54,209 bases of DNA from Pseudomonadota bacterium (lineage in GTDB: Bacteria > Myxococcota_A > UBA796 > GCA-2862545). The notes beneath the pieces are model-generated. The model was not told the DNA's origin. It worked only from the letters and a program-made list of their open reading frames with translations, and did not search any database. Below are positions 44,103 to 52,946 of the stretch, piece by piece. Made by a program: the position numbers and the translations under genes. Position 1 is the stretch's first letter. Each line of letters begins with the position of its first letter. The stretch spans positions 1 through 54,209 of the forward strand of contig JAGSGY010000032.1 in assembly GCA_023954855.1 (NCBI GenBank). Reading direction: 5' to 3'.

Positions 44103-45465
44103 CGTGTCCCGCCTTGGGAAGCTTGGTGTCGAGGTCCCAGGTCTTATCCCATTCCGCAGTGTGGCAGCCCGTGCAGACCGCCTCGATCACGCAGACTGGG
44201 CAGTCCTCGCCGAGTCCCTCGATGTTGTCTTTGCCGCCGCCCTCTGCGACGTGCTGCTCGCCGGGCCCGTGGCAGGACTCACAGCCCACTGAATCGTCGG
44301 TGCGGAAGTGGGTGAGGTCGGTCGGTGGCGGTCCGCTCTCGGTTGCCGTCGCGTGGCAGCGCACGCAGCTGGCGTCGGCTTGCTGGGTCTCGTCGAGGCG
44401 AGCCATCGCGCTGGCATGAGGCGAGGCGGCCCACTGGGCGTGTTCGTCGGCGTGGCACTCCTTGCAGGCCTCGGCGCCGACGTTCTTGCCAGCTCCAAAC
44501 GCGAGCAGCGGCCTGGGAGCGGTGCCGTCCCCGAGCGACTGGCGGGCAGCGCGGAAGTCCTCGTCGGACATGCCGTTGGCGCGGAAGTGGTCGAGGTGAG
44601 GCAGTCCCTTCTCGTACGAGAACGCGATCGAGTGCTTGGCGTCGTGGCAGCCTTCGCAGGTGCTGCGCGCGCTGGTCTTGGTGCCGTCGTGGGGACCGCC
44701 GGGGCCATGGCAGGACTCGCAGCCGACGTTGACCAGGTGACTGCCCTCAGTGCCGTCCCAGCCGGTGGGCTGACCTGCGCCGGTGACGTGGCAGTCCGTG
44801 CACTCGCGATTCTCGTGCTCTTCGTCGAGCACCAGAGTGCGCCAGGCGATGGAGTGGTGGCTGAGCGCCCAAGCTTCGGCCTCTTGCGTGTGGCAGGCCG
44901 AACACGCGGCCGTGCCTTGGTACTCGCCCGGAGCGAAGGCCTGGAACGGGAAGTCGGCGAGGCGCATCTCGACCAAGGACGAGTAGCCGGGCGTGAACGG
45001 GTAGTAGGCGTCGAGCACGCTGACCTTGCGTCCCGCCGGCTTGACCAGCAGGGCCGAAGGCGTCGAGCGAATGCCCATCGCGCTGCCGATCTCGCGGTCA
45101 CCGTCGACGATGATGCGGTAGCTGCCACCGAAGGTCGCTTTCCACTCGGTCAGCGCGGCGTCGGTCGATGAGGACGAGGCGACCATCACCAGCTCGGCGC
45201 GTCCCTCGATGCTCTTGGCAAGCTCGCCGAGCTCGGGGGCGACATGGCGGCAGTGCGGGCAGGTGGGCGAGAAGTAGACGAGCAGTGTCGGGCCGGTCAG
45301 CGTCTTCGTGAACGCCTTTGGCAGCTCGATCTCACCGATCTCGGGCTGACTCTTGAAGGCCGCTGAGTTCGCGGCCGGCTGACCCTCGGACCAGCCGCGT
45401 GGGTCGCCGGTGGCAAAGGCGAGTCCGGCGAGAAGGAGCGGTACGAGAAGGACAGAGCGGTTCAT
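44095..45465 (-). CDS. Thioredoxin-fold/octaheme cytochrome c fusion
   Basis: 456 residues with signal peptide (SVLLVPLLLAGLAFA). Residues 50-165 are a thioredoxin/TlpA-like domain with C-P-H-C (FSPTCPHCRHVAPEL) and a cis-Pro-like STPSAL. The rest holds eight CxxCH heme sites: CSACH, CTDCH, CESCH, CEGCH, CKECH, CVRCH, CESCH, CTGCH, with the cytochrome c554-like CHGPG pattern twice; a further CPVC lacks His. Such proteins move electrons in the periplasm; joining a dithiol domain suggests thiol-linked electron exchange or heme-site maturation. First gene of a three- or four-gene operon. Confidence 0.88.
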   Translation of the reverse strand: MNRSVLLVPLLLAGLAFATGDPRGWSEGQPAANSAAFKSQPEIGEIELPKAFTKTLTGPTLLVYFSPTCPHCRHVAPELGELAKSIEGRAELVMVASSSSTDAALTEWKATFGGSYRIIVDGDREIGSAMGIRSTPSALLVKPAGRKVSVLDAYYPFTPGYSSLVEMRLADFPFQAFAPGEYQGTAACSACHTQEAEAWALSHHSIAWRTLVLDEEHENRECTDCHVTGAGQPTGWDGTEGSHLVNVGCESCHGPGGPHDGTKTSARSTCEGCHDAKHSIAFSYEKGLPHLDHFRANGMSDEDFRAARQSLGDGTAPRPLLAFGAGKNVGAEACKECHADEHAQWAASPHASAMARLDETQQADASCVRCHATATESGPPPTDLTHFRTDDSVGCESCHGPGEQHVAEGGGKDNIEGLGEDCPVCVIEAVCTGCHTAEWDKTWDLDTKLPKAGHDG

Positions 45466-45560
45466 GGGGGCAGCCTATCGCGTTGGAGATCGGCCTCGCC
45501 ACGACCCGAGTGTCCGTCCAGGTCTGCGGGGCCTGTGCACAACCGCCTCGCGTGCCCAAT

Positions 45561-46208
45561 CTATTCCGGAAGTTCGAGGTCGCGGGCCGAGACCCTGCCG
45601 GCGGCGTAGGCGTCCGGCTGCACGTGAATCTGCCGGCCAGAGCGCAGGCCGAGCTTTGCGTGGACGAAGTCCTGCAGGGCGTCGCGGTGTGCCTGCATCG
45701 AATGGTCGACCCGGACGAGGGCTGCTCCCTCGATGGCGGCGTAGGCCTCGTCGTCTGCCGCGCTCAGGCGCTCGGCGATGGTGGCCACGGCCCCGATACG
45801 AAAGGCATCATGCCACTTCTTGCCCTTTCCCCCTCCGTGCGAGGCGGACAGCCACTCGATGCGCTTGACCAGCCAGTCCCAGACCGCGCGTACGGCCTCC
45901 CGATCCGAGCGTCGTCCGACCAGCACGATGTGCGATTGATCGGGCCCCTTCAACGTGTAGGCGGCACAGCCGTTGGCCTCGGCGAGTGCGCTTGCGAGCA
46001 CGGACTTCCAGCGGCGCGGGCGCTTCGCACTGTCGAGAGGCGTGTCTCGGGCATCCTCGATGGGATCGACCTCGGTCTGGCGCACCCAAGCTTCGAGGCG
46101 ATGCTCTGCAATCAGGCGCTGGGCCCGTTCAGCGGCGGCCGCCGCCTCGTGCACATTGCTCGACGCCGCGAGTGCGAGCAGCTTCTCGAGCCGGTCGCGA
46201 ACGTCCAC
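45561..46208 (-). CDS. DUF2786 domain protein
   Basis: 215 residues, GTG start directly after the stop of the dehydrogenase (TAA-GTG), so coupled. The first 45 residues (RLEKLLALAASSNVHEAAAAAERAQRLIAEHRL) fit DUF2786, found in phage and bacterial proteins of unknown role. The rest has a mixed alpha/beta domain with a Gly/Lys loop (SHGGGKGKKWHDAFRIGAV). No catalytic motif recognised. Soluble. Confidence 0.72.
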   Translation of the reverse strand: MDVRDRLEKLLALAASSNVHEAAAAAERAQRLIAEHRLEAWVRQTEVDPIEDARDTPLDSAKRPRRWKSVLASALAEANGCAAYTLKGPDQSHIVLVGRRSDREAVRAVWDWLVKRIEWLSASHGGGKGKKWHDAFRIGAVATIAERLSAADDEAYAAIEGAALVRVDHSMQAHRDALQDFVHAKLGLRSGRQIHVQPDAYAAGRVSARDLELPE

Positions 46209-47648
46209 TTACCAGTCCGTGGGCTTGTAGTCCTTGAGGAACAGGCCCCACAGGTGCTTGCCGGTGTTGATGCCATCGAGGATGGGGTCGACGATACGGG
46301 CGGCGCCGTCGACGATGTCGAGCGGCGGGTGGAAGTTGTGTTCTTCCTGCTTGCGGGCCGCGTGGTGTGCCGGGTCTTCGTCGCTCACCCAGCCCGTGTC
46401 GACGCTGTTCATATGGATGCCGTCCTGCACGTAGTCCTGTGCCGAGGTGCGGGTCATCATGTTCAGCGAGGCCTTGGCCATGTTCGTGTGGGGATGCCGG
46501 TCGCCCTTGAAGGTCCGGTAGAACTGGCCCTCCATTGCGCTCACGTTGACGATGTGCTTGTCGCGGGTCGGCACCGCCATCATCAGCGGCTTGAGGCGTG
46601 CATTGAGCAGGTACGGGGCCACCGCGTTGACCAGCTGGACCTCGAGCAGCTCGACGGTCGAGACCTCGTCCAAGCGCAGGCGCCAGCTGTTCACGTCGCG
46701 TAGGTCGACCTGTTGAAGGTCCGCGTCGAAGCGTCCGGCGGGGAACAGCTCATTCGAGTCGGCGAAGTCGTCGGCGATCAGCTGCAGCTGACTCATCTCG
46801 GCCGAGCTCATCTTGTGGCCCGTGCGGCGGGAGTGCACGAGCGAGCCCGTGGTGCCGGAGAGCTGGTTGTGCGCGGCCTGCTCGACTTCCAGCATGTGCT
46901 TGTAGAAGGCCGGGGGCCGGCGCACCGTCTGGCAGGCGTTGTTGATCAGGAAGTCCAGGCGGACGTGATCGGTGCGGATCTGGTGGCAGAGGGCTTCGAC
47001 GCTCGGTGAGTGGCGCAGGTCGATGCCGTGGATCTCGAGGCGGTCCTTCCACTCCTCGAAGTCTTCTTCGCGGGCATAGCGGGCTGCCGCATCGGCGGGA
47101 AAGCGCGTGAGCACGATGACGTGTGAGCCCGCCCGCAGCAGAATGATCGCGGCTTGGTAGCCGATCTTCAGCCGTGCACCTGTGACCAGCGAGACTCGAC
47201 CGGTCAGATCGGCGGTGGCCATGCGCTTCTTGTAGTTGAAGTCGCCGCACTCCAGGCACATCTGGTCGTAGAAGAAGTGCACGTCGGTGTAGCGGCTGCG
47301 GCACACGTAGCAGAGCTTCGCCTCGTGCACGGTTCCGAGCTTCGGCTGCGGCACCTCGACGCCCTGACGGCGCGGGGTCTTGAACAGCGGGTTGTCGCGC
47401 ATCTTCCGGATCTGCGCGAGGGCCAGCAGGGTCTGGTCTTGCTCGCGATGCTCTTCGGTCTTGCGCTTGCGGCCGGCCTTGTTCAGCTTCTTGCGGGCCT
47501 TGCGATCAGGGCGCGACACCATTCCGGCGGCCTTGAGAAAGCGAATGCGAAGCTCTGGGTCCATGCCGTCGAGCAGGGCCCGGTCTTCGGCAATGGCTTC
47601 GAGCCAGGCAGCGGCCTGGGCGAGATCGTCATGGGTCGGGTCAGACAT
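46209..47648 (-). CDS. Short-chain dehydrogenase with N-terminal extension and Zn-ribbon
   Basis: 479 residues from the ATG at 47648; the frame extends to 47720 without a better start. Residues 1-110 are a charged helical extension (RKARKKLNKAGRKRK); residues 112-140 hold CYVC...CLEC, a Zn ribbon. Then an SDR domain: TGRVSLVTGARLKIGYQAAIIL (NAD(P) loop), LINNACQT, Ser in VNVSAMEG and a weak active-site Tyr-Lys (the nearest is F-Y-R-T-F-K; the later N-M-A-K-A-S-L-N keeps Lys only). SDRs of this long type occur across bacteria and plants; substrate unknown. The degenerate Y-x-x-x-K is odd. Confidence 0.82.
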   Translation of the reverse strand: MSDPTHDDLAQAAAWLEAIAEDRALLDGMDPELRIRFLKAAGMVSRPDRKARKKLNKAGRKRKTEEHREQDQTLLALAQIRKMRDNPLFKTPRRQGVEVPQPKLGTVHEAKLCYVCRSRYTDVHFFYDQMCLECGDFNYKKRMATADLTGRVSLVTGARLKIGYQAAIILLRAGSHVIVLTRFPADAAARYAREEDFEEWKDRLEIHGIDLRHSPSVEALCHQIRTDHVRLDFLINNACQTVRRPPAFYKHMLEVEQAAHNQLSGTTGSLVHSRRTGHKMSSAEMSQLQLIADDFADSNELFPAGRFDADLQQVDLRDVNSWRLRLDEVSTVELLEVQLVNAVAPYLLNARLKPLMMAVPTRDKHIVNVSAMEGQFYRTFKGDRHPHTNMAKASLNMMTRTSAQDYVQDGIHMNSVDTGWVSDEDPAHHAARKQEEHNFHPPLDIVDGAARIVDPILDGINTGKHLWGLFLKDYKPTDW

Positions 47649-47820
47649 GCGCGCGAGATACCCCGATTTGCGCGATGCCGGCCACTGAGAGCTCATGAGC
47701 GGGTCAGGTCTCGCCGTCATTGAATGTGAAAGCGATGTAATGTGGCTCAGTTAATATGCATGGACAACACGGGGGCCACCGGTCACCTTGACGGTGACGC
47801 CGGGGCACGGCGGAGCTCAC

Positions 47821-48420
47821 ATGACACGCATCCTCACTCTCGCTGCACTTGTGCTGATCGGCTGCGATGTCGCCGTCGATCCAGACCCGAACCCCGCGGA
47901 GCAGGACACCCTCTACGAGGACTTCGAGGACACCGTTCCCGGCGATACCTTCACGCTCGTGGACCACACCACCGATGGTGGAACCTGGGCTGCCGCGGAG
48001 GTGAGCGCCTTTGGCTGGGGAGCGGCGTGCGCGCGGCTCTCCGACTCCCAGAACGACGCTGAGGTCGGCGAGGCCAGGGTGGTCGCGCCATGGCTCGATC
48101 TTGTGGCGCCCGTCGTGGTCTCGGTGGATGTCGCGTACGCGATGCGCCCGTTCAACTCCCAGCAGCGACTCGAGATCTTGGTGGAGGGAGCGAACATCGA
48201 CGAGACGTTCACCTTCGATCTCGACGCGCTGACCGACGTGATGATCGGCGATGGCACCGGGTCCTACGAGCCCGCCGACGAAGAGTGGTTCACGCTCGAG
48301 GCCGAGCTCGATCCCGCGGAGTTCGGGGATGAGGTGCAGGTTGCGCTGCGATTGGCCCAAGACTTCGCGGGGCTTCGGCCTGAGCTATACGTCGACAACG
48401 TCTCCATCTCGCCGCGGTAA
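47821..48420 (+). CDS. Lipoprotein, beta-sandwich-like
   Basis: 199 residues from the ATG at 47821; an in-frame start at 47788 lacks a signal. Lipobox in LAALVLIGC. After an Asp/Pro linker the protein is a beta-rich domain (DTLYEDFEDTVPGDTFTL, VVSVDVAYAMRP, LRPELYVDNVSISPR), the pattern of jelly-roll or MAM-like carbohydrate-binding domains. No enzyme residues seen. Surface role inferred. Confidence 0.72.
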   Translation: MTRILTLAALVLIGCDVAVDPDPNPAEQDTLYEDFEDTVPGDTFTLVDHTTDGGTWAAAEVSAFGWGAACARLSDSQNDAEVGEARVVAPWLDLVAPVVVSVDVAYAMRPFNSQQRLEILVEGANIDETFTFDLDALTDVMIGDGTGSYEPADEEWFTLEAELDPAEFGDEVQVALRLAQDFAGLRPELYVDNVSISPR

Positions 48421-48470
48421 GGGACTCGCGCGGGCCAAAGCGCGCTTGCGGACTTCGCTTTTTGGGTCTT

Positions 48471-48487
48471 TTGGCACATGCCAGGCG
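48471..48487 (+). promoter_or_regulatory. Possible sigma-54 promoter
   Basis: TTGGCACATGCCAGGCG has the TTGGCAC half and a GC at the right -12 spacing, but lacks the TT of the -12 element. It is 108 bp before the start at 48595. It follows a CGCGC/GCGCG hairpin and T-rich stretch that may end the preceding lipoprotein gene. Confidence 0.35.
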
Positions 48488-48594
48488 CGATGTCTGGTCC
48501 ATGGGCTGCGAATCGAGATTCGGCGGGGGCTTGGAAGGCTCACTTCGCAGCTCCCGCAGGCATGACCTTTGCTCTGTAGAGAGCGGAGGTGGTC

Positions 48595-49263
48595 ATGCGA
48601 CGTGCTCTTGGCTTCATCGCGCTTCTTTCGGCGAGTACGGCAACTGCGGGTACCCCACGGGCTCCGAGCCAGATCGTGGCGGCCGTGGGGGCGGAGAGCG
48701 AGTGGGGCGCCCCTGGGGGGCTGTTCGTCCTTGATGGGCAGTTCGCGCCGTGCATGGGTGAGCGGTGCTTCGTTCAACCCAAGGTTGGAGCGGTGATCGA
48801 CCACCTCGGCTCGGCAGGGCAGCGCAACACGCGATTTCTCGTTCGTACAGGTTTGGACACGCCATACGCCGGACTCGCGTTTGGCATTGGTTACCTGGCT
48901 TACGATCGTGGCCCGTTCTACCGAATTGCGAGCGCCGGGGCCCATCCGACCGGCTTGGCGTCTCTGTGGGCGGGAAAGCCCGATGTGATCTACGCCGTGG
49001 TCGGGACGGGCGAGCTGCATTTCAACCGGGTGGTGGGCCTTGGGTCGGTTGGACTGGGGCACGCATCGGACGCGCATCGCGCTGACGTCGTGGTCGGGCT
49101 TCCCGCGCGGGCAGGGTGGTTCGGGGTGTCGGGCCGATACGATGCGAAGGTCCGCGACACGCTCTGGGTCGGCGGCGAGCTGGCAGGTGGCGCCCACGGC
49201 GAGGAGCCTGCCTGGAGGTGTGCTCTGCGGCTCACGTGGTCTCTGGACGAAGGGCCCGAATAG
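48595..49263 (+). CDS. Exported outer-membrane-type protein
   Basis: 222 residues from the ATG at 48595, 7 nt after GGAGG. Signal peptide (RRALGFIALLSASTATAG), then Gly-rich alternating strands (IVAAVGAESEWG, AGLAFGIGYLAY, VVGLGSVGLGHA, DTLWVGGELAGG) ending in a short strand, fitting a small beta-barrel. Two Cys (CMGERC). Family not recognised. Convergent with the hemopexin-like gene (3 bp gap). Confidence 0.65.
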   Translation: MRRALGFIALLSASTATAGTPRAPSQIVAAVGAESEWGAPGGLFVLDGQFAPCMGERCFVQPKVGAVIDHLGSAGQRNTRFLVRTGLDTPYAGLAFGIGYLAYDRGPFYRIASAGAHPTGLASLWAGKPDVIYAVVGTGELHFNRVVGLGSVGLGHASDAHRADVVVGLPARAGWFGVSGRYDAKVRDTLWVGGELAGGAHGEEPAWRCALRLTWSLDEGPE

Positions 49264-49266
49264 CGT

Positions 49267-50754
49267 CTAGCCACCACCGTAGGGATAGCGGCCGGAGTAG
49301 TCGATGGCCTCGCGGGTGTCGCGGCTCAGCGTGGTGTGGTTGTCACTCTGATCGATGAACCACAGGTGGCTGTGCGACACCGGTAGCCCCGCGCCGGTCA
49401 CGTCATACGGCGCATCGATGGTGGGCGGGGCGGCGATCCACAGATTGCCGGTGTAGCCGACGAAGCCGAAGACAGTGCCTGCCGGCAGCGACGTGCCGTT
49501 GGAGGCCGCGTCGAGCACGTAGCCGGGGACAGCCGTGTTCAGATGTGAGATGCCCATCGAGCGCTCGATACCGTTCTTGGTCCAGCGCACGCGGATGTTC
49601 AGGCCGCCATTGATGCTCCCGCTGGCGCTGTTGCCCGAGACCCGGTCCACGTAGAACACGCCGTCGTCGGTATCGAAGATCGACCACGGCGTCCCGGGAT
49701 CGGCGCTGAAGTCGCCCTGGCTCGTCTGGTCGACGTGGTGGGCTGCGTTTCGCCAGTCGATGAAGTCGATGCTGTACGGCTCGATGTCGATGCGGCCGGG
49801 TCCCGCGCTGTCCGTCGCGCAGCGGAAGCGGTGCACGTCTCGGACCGTGTCGTGCAAGATCAGGCAGCCCCAGGCGCCGAGCCGCTCCTCGATCGAGTGC
49901 GTGTAGAGCGGGTAGTCAGCGGACAGGTTCACGTAGTCGCTGCCCGAGATGGACAGCAGCACGCGTGCTTTTCGAGCGGCCAGCTCGTCCGCCGAGGGGC
50001 TATCGAGCAGCAGCGGCCGGAGGGTCGACGGCAGGTTGGTTCCGGGAACGCCCGTGCCCTCTTCGGGGTCCCAGAGCCCGGGCCAGGCAAAGACGAAGCG
50101 GCCAGAGTCGGTGGGACTGGCGCCTACGGGGACGGCCGTGAAGGTCTCGCCGTGAAACACGAACAAGGTGTTGCCGTCGGCAAAGGCCGCATCAATGCCG
50201 GCAGCGTCGATTCCGCGCTCTGCCAGTGGACGGGAGGCGCTGGCCGTCTGGGTGGCGGTGTCGAAGACGCGGTACTCGCCGTCGCGGAAGAAGGTGAGCT
50301 CGGTTCCGATCGTGGCGACCGCATCGACCCCGTCTTCCCAGATGCCGGGAAAGGCTTGCCCAATGGGCTCTGGCGACCCGATGACGACGTCGCCAGGCCT
50401 GTCGTAGCGCTGCACCTCGCTGCCTCGGAAGAACAGGACCTCGTCGTCGGTGCGCAGAGTCGCGGCGTCGAGCGTGGGCCACTCAGCGACCCAGTAGGTC
50501 GCTACATCGAGGGGGTAGCCCGCATCCACCTCGCCGTTCGCGCTGTCGAAGCGCATGTACTCTTCGCCCGCGAAGAAGTAGGTCCGGGTGCCTGGCCACG
50601 CAAGCGCGGCATCGAGCCGAGACGCTGGGCGCTGCACATCGGTGTCAGCGGTGTCGCCAGAGTCCGCGGTGTCGATGGGCTCGTCATCGAGTGGTGTACG
50701 GGTGGTGCCCGGTCCTTGGCAGGCGAGCAGTACAATGGCGAGGAGTGAACGCAT
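49267..50754 (-). CDS. Lipoprotein with hemopexin-like repeats and M23-like domain
   Basis: 495 residues. Lipobox in AIVLLACQG, then an Asp/Thr linker. Residues 45-225 hold four hemopexin-like blades (DAALAWPGTRTYFFAGEEYMRFD; VDAVATIGTELTFFRDGEYRVFD; AAFADGNTLFVFHGETF). The C-terminal half ends like a LytM/M23 peptidase: G-I-S-H-L-N, PAGTVFGFVGYTGN and S-H-S-H-L-W-F, where the last His-x-His would be metal ligands. The first His/Asp pair is not obvious, so activity is uncertain. Likely on the outer face. Second in an operon with 50763-51395 (8 bp gap). Confidence 0.68.
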   Translation of the reverse strand: MRSLLAIVLLACQGPGTTRTPLDDEPIDTADSGDTADTDVQRPASRLDAALAWPGTRTYFFAGEEYMRFDSANGEVDAGYPLDVATYWVAEWPTLDAATLRTDDEVLFFRGSEVQRYDRPGDVVIGSPEPIGQAFPGIWEDGVDAVATIGTELTFFRDGEYRVFDTATQTASASRPLAERGIDAAGIDAAFADGNTLFVFHGETFTAVPVGASPTDSGRFVFAWPGLWDPEEGTGVPGTNLPSTLRPLLLDSPSADELAARKARVLLSISGSDYVNLSADYPLYTHSIEERLGAWGCLILHDTVRDVHRFRCATDSAGPGRIDIEPYSIDFIDWRNAAHHVDQTSQGDFSADPGTPWSIFDTDDGVFYVDRVSGNSASGSINGGLNIRVRWTKNGIERSMGISHLNTAVPGYVLDAASNGTSLPAGTVFGFVGYTGNLWIAAPPTIDAPYDVTGAGLPVSHSHLWFIDQSDNHTTLSRDTREAIDYSGRYPYGGG

Positions 50755-50762
50755 GGGGACAG

Positions 50763-51395
50763 CTAACGAGCTGTCGGCGTCTTGAGGTGCACCATGAGTG
50801 CTGCGTTGTCGCGCACGGCGCTCTCGATCAGCTCTGCATAGGGGGCCTGGGCGCGTCTGCGAACACCACGACGAAACATGAGCCCGGCGCGCTGGACATC
50901 CGCCACCGCGATGCGGTCACTGTAGAGCGTCACCCCGCTGGGGTCCTCTACGGTCAGGTCGAGCTCCCCGTAGAACGCCAGCTCCAAGGTCCAGAACTTG
51001 GTGCTCAAGGACGTGAACAGCTGCAGAGCGTCGACCTTGAGCGTGAGTGTGTCCGAGTCGGCCGCTGGAGCCACGGTCAGTCCAAGGGACTCGAGCTCCG
51101 CGGAAAGCGCAGCCCGAAGCTCCCCATCCAAGGTCGAGGGCTCAACGAAGCGAGTGTAGGTAAAGCCGAACATGTTGTACATGGCCCCGATTAGGAACCC
51201 GCCGTCTGCCGTGGTCTTGGCGCGCACGCGCTCGGGGTTCATGAAGTGCCGCTCGAGGATCCTTTGGTCCCGGATGGGAGCCAAGTAGACCCGGGTCGGG
51301 GGAAGCTGAACGGGTGGGTTGGTGGGTGTGTACACGAGGTCGAGCGGCGCGGCTCCGCCGGCGAGCGCCCCGGCCACGAATAGGCTGAGCAGCAT
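50763..51395 (-). CDS. Exported YajG-like protein
   Basis: 210 residues with a short signal peptide (LLSLFVAGALAGG). The body alternates strands and helices: VYLAPIRDQR, LRAALSAELESLGLTV, TLTLKVDALQLFT, ending in a helix. This resembles YajG/LptE-like envelope lipoprotein folds, but there is no lipobox Cys. First gene of the operon leading to the hemopexin-like lipoprotein. Family assignment tentative. Confidence 0.6.
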   Translation of the reverse strand: MLLSLFVAGALAGGAAPLDLVYTPTNPPVQLPPTRVYLAPIRDQRILERHFMNPERVRAKTTADGGFLIGAMYNMFGFTYTRFVEPSTLDGELRAALSAELESLGLTVAPAADSDTLTLKVDALQLFTSLSTKFWTLELAFYGELDLTVEDPSGVTLYSDRIAVADVQRAGLMFRRGVRRRAQAPYAELIESAVRDNAALMVHLKTPTAR

Positions 51396-51487
51396 GAGTC
51401 CTCCGCGCTCAGTCTACGGGACAGCGTGAGGGCTTGCGTCCCGCGGCTGGCATGGCCAGACCCGTGCCGGTACTCGGAGTTGGCGTT

Positions 51488-52330
51488 ATGAACGGAGCTT
51501 CAGTCGAGGTCCTCATGTTCCGTCGCTCCTCTTTTGCGCCCACCCACGCCGATGTGCAGTCCTCGGTGAGCGCCGCCTCCACGCTCTGGTCAGGCCTCGG
51601 CGCGACGAAGACCGAACTCGGATTTGAAGAGCTCGTAGCCGCGCACGCCCGCATTCACGCGACGGCCGAGGAACTCTCTGGGACCACCCTCGACTGCCAG
51701 AAGCGGTCCGTGACCTACTACTCGATCTACGAGGACTCGAAGGGCAACTTCATGTTCCCGCTGATCGCGTCGCATGGCTCGATGTGGGGCGTCACGCACA
51801 CCCGCCGCATCGATCGCGCGCTGCGTCCGCTGCTTCCCCTCAGCCGCCATGGCCGGGTGCAGGGATGGCTGAACGCGCTCAATGCCATTCGCGACATCAA
51901 TCGGCGCGTCTTTGTCGAGGTCTACTCGACCTTCTACTTCACGCGCTTCTACGGTACGCACGCCAGGGCCGGCGAGATCATCAAGCCCGATGTGCTGGCG
52001 CTCTACAACCAGATCCATGCTGCCATCGCAACGGGCGAGACGCTGTCCTTCGAGAGCCGGCGGCAGATCTACGCGGACATCTTCATCCACGAGCAGAACG
52101 ACATCGTCGACCCGGGCATCCAAGAGGCGGTCGCGTCGTGCCCAGACGTGCTGGTGGCACTGTTTCAGCGCGTGCGGCCTCGCTTTAAGTACTTCCCCAA
52201 GGGCGAGTCGCTGGTGTTCACGGACTTCACCGACGTCGAGCAGCGGAATGAGCAAGGACTTCGGGCGATGGACTTCGCCGAGCAGGTCGGGGCGAAGCGC
52301 GTGCTCGAGGCATTGTCCGAGTACGCCTGA
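51488..52330 (+). CDS. Unrecognised soluble protein, helical
   Basis: 280 residues from the ATG at 51488, 8 nt after GGAG; earlier in-frame starts (51434, 51452) lack a ribosome site. No signal peptide or membrane segment. Conserved-looking aromatic and charged runs (QKRSVTYYSIYEDSKGNFMFPLIA; FVEVYSTFYFTRFYG; HEQNDIVDPGIQEAV) with His and Glu suggest a helical enzyme-like or metal-binding fold. I do not recognise it. It is divergent from the YajG-like gene, with a 92-bp gap. Confidence 0.62.
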   Translation: MNGASVEVLMFRRSSFAPTHADVQSSVSAASTLWSGLGATKTELGFEELVAAHARIHATAEELSGTTLDCQKRSVTYYSIYEDSKGNFMFPLIASHGSMWGVTHTRRIDRALRPLLPLSRHGRVQGWLNALNAIRDINRRVFVEVYSTFYFTRFYGTHARAGEIIKPDVLALYNQIHAAIATGETLSFESRRQIYADIFIHEQNDIVDPGIQEAVASCPDVLVALFQRVRPRFKYFPKGESLVFTDFTDVEQRNEQGLRAMDFAEQVGAKRVLEALSEYA

Positions 52331-52336
52331 GTCGTC

Positions 52337-52352
52337 TGTGATGCAGGTCACA
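52337..52352 (+). promoter_or_regulatory. CRP/FNR-family operator-like palindrome
   Basis: TGTGATGCAGGTCACA, a perfect TGTGA-N6-TCACA, begins 6 bp after the preceding stop and 49 bp before the start at 52386. It shares CAGGTCACAA with the site at 7737-7752. Confidence 0.55.
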
Positions 52353-52385
52353 ACTGCCTGCAGGCTCCGCGCGGGGAGATAAGCC

Positions 52386-52946
52386 GTGGGCATGATGTTT
52401 CTGCTCGCTCTCATCGCCGCTGCCTCCGCTCAGCCCCCTGACGTTTCGCCTGCACCCGAGATCTTGGAGCGGCAGCAGTCGCGGTGCATCCGACGTCTCG
52501 AGCGCATGGCCGCAGACGTGGACGAGTCGACCCGCTCGCTGTGCGCATCGCCGGTGGTGTCGCACGGCTCAGAGGCCTTGTTCCTGCCCGACGGATTCCC
52601 TGCGCTGGTTGTCGGGGAACTCAGCGCGGACTTGGAGTGGCCGACCTTCTTGGAGGGGTCCGAGTTTGACGGGCAGGCCGTTCCCTGCGACGGCGTGCGG
52701 CCGGCGTCTCTGGGCCGCAAGCTGTCGGCGACGGACGCGGGACGAACGCCGCCGGATGGGGCGTGGATGAGCTTCGGGCATCCCAATCTGAGGGTGTGGG
52801 TCGAGGAGCCCGATGGGGGCTGGGACGATGCGCTCGGGGGTGAGGTGATTCTGCGTGGTGAGGTGCATTCGCAGGTGCGGCGGAAGGGTTCGGTGTGCAG
52901 ACCCATCGCGCTGCGCAACACCGAGATCGTCGAAACCGCGCCCTAA
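52386..52946 (+). CDS. Small exported protein, unknown
   Basis: 186 residues, GTG start 7 nt after GGAG (an ATG at 52392 is less well placed). Signal peptide MGMMFLLALIAAASA. The rest has five Cys and beta-rich segments with many Pro/Gly (FLPDGFPALVVGEL, FGHPNLRVWVEEPDGG, RGEVHSQVRRKG). Family not recognised. A CRP-like site sits just upstream; the stop shares 4 bp with the convergent gene. Confidence 0.62.
   Translation: MGMMFLLALIAAASAQPPDVSPAPEILERQQSRCIRRLERMAADVDESTRSLCASPVVSHGSEALFLPDGFPALVVGELSADLEWPTFLEGSEFDGQAVPCDGVRPASLGRKLSATDAGRTPPDGAWMSFGHPNLRVWVEEPDGGWDDALGGEVILRGEVHSQVRRKGSVCRPIALRNTEIVETAP

Noticed and set aside
45399-46703. 434-residue plus-strand frame
   Set aside because: Antisense to the DUF2786 and dehydrogenase genes, which have recognisable domains and coupled starts.
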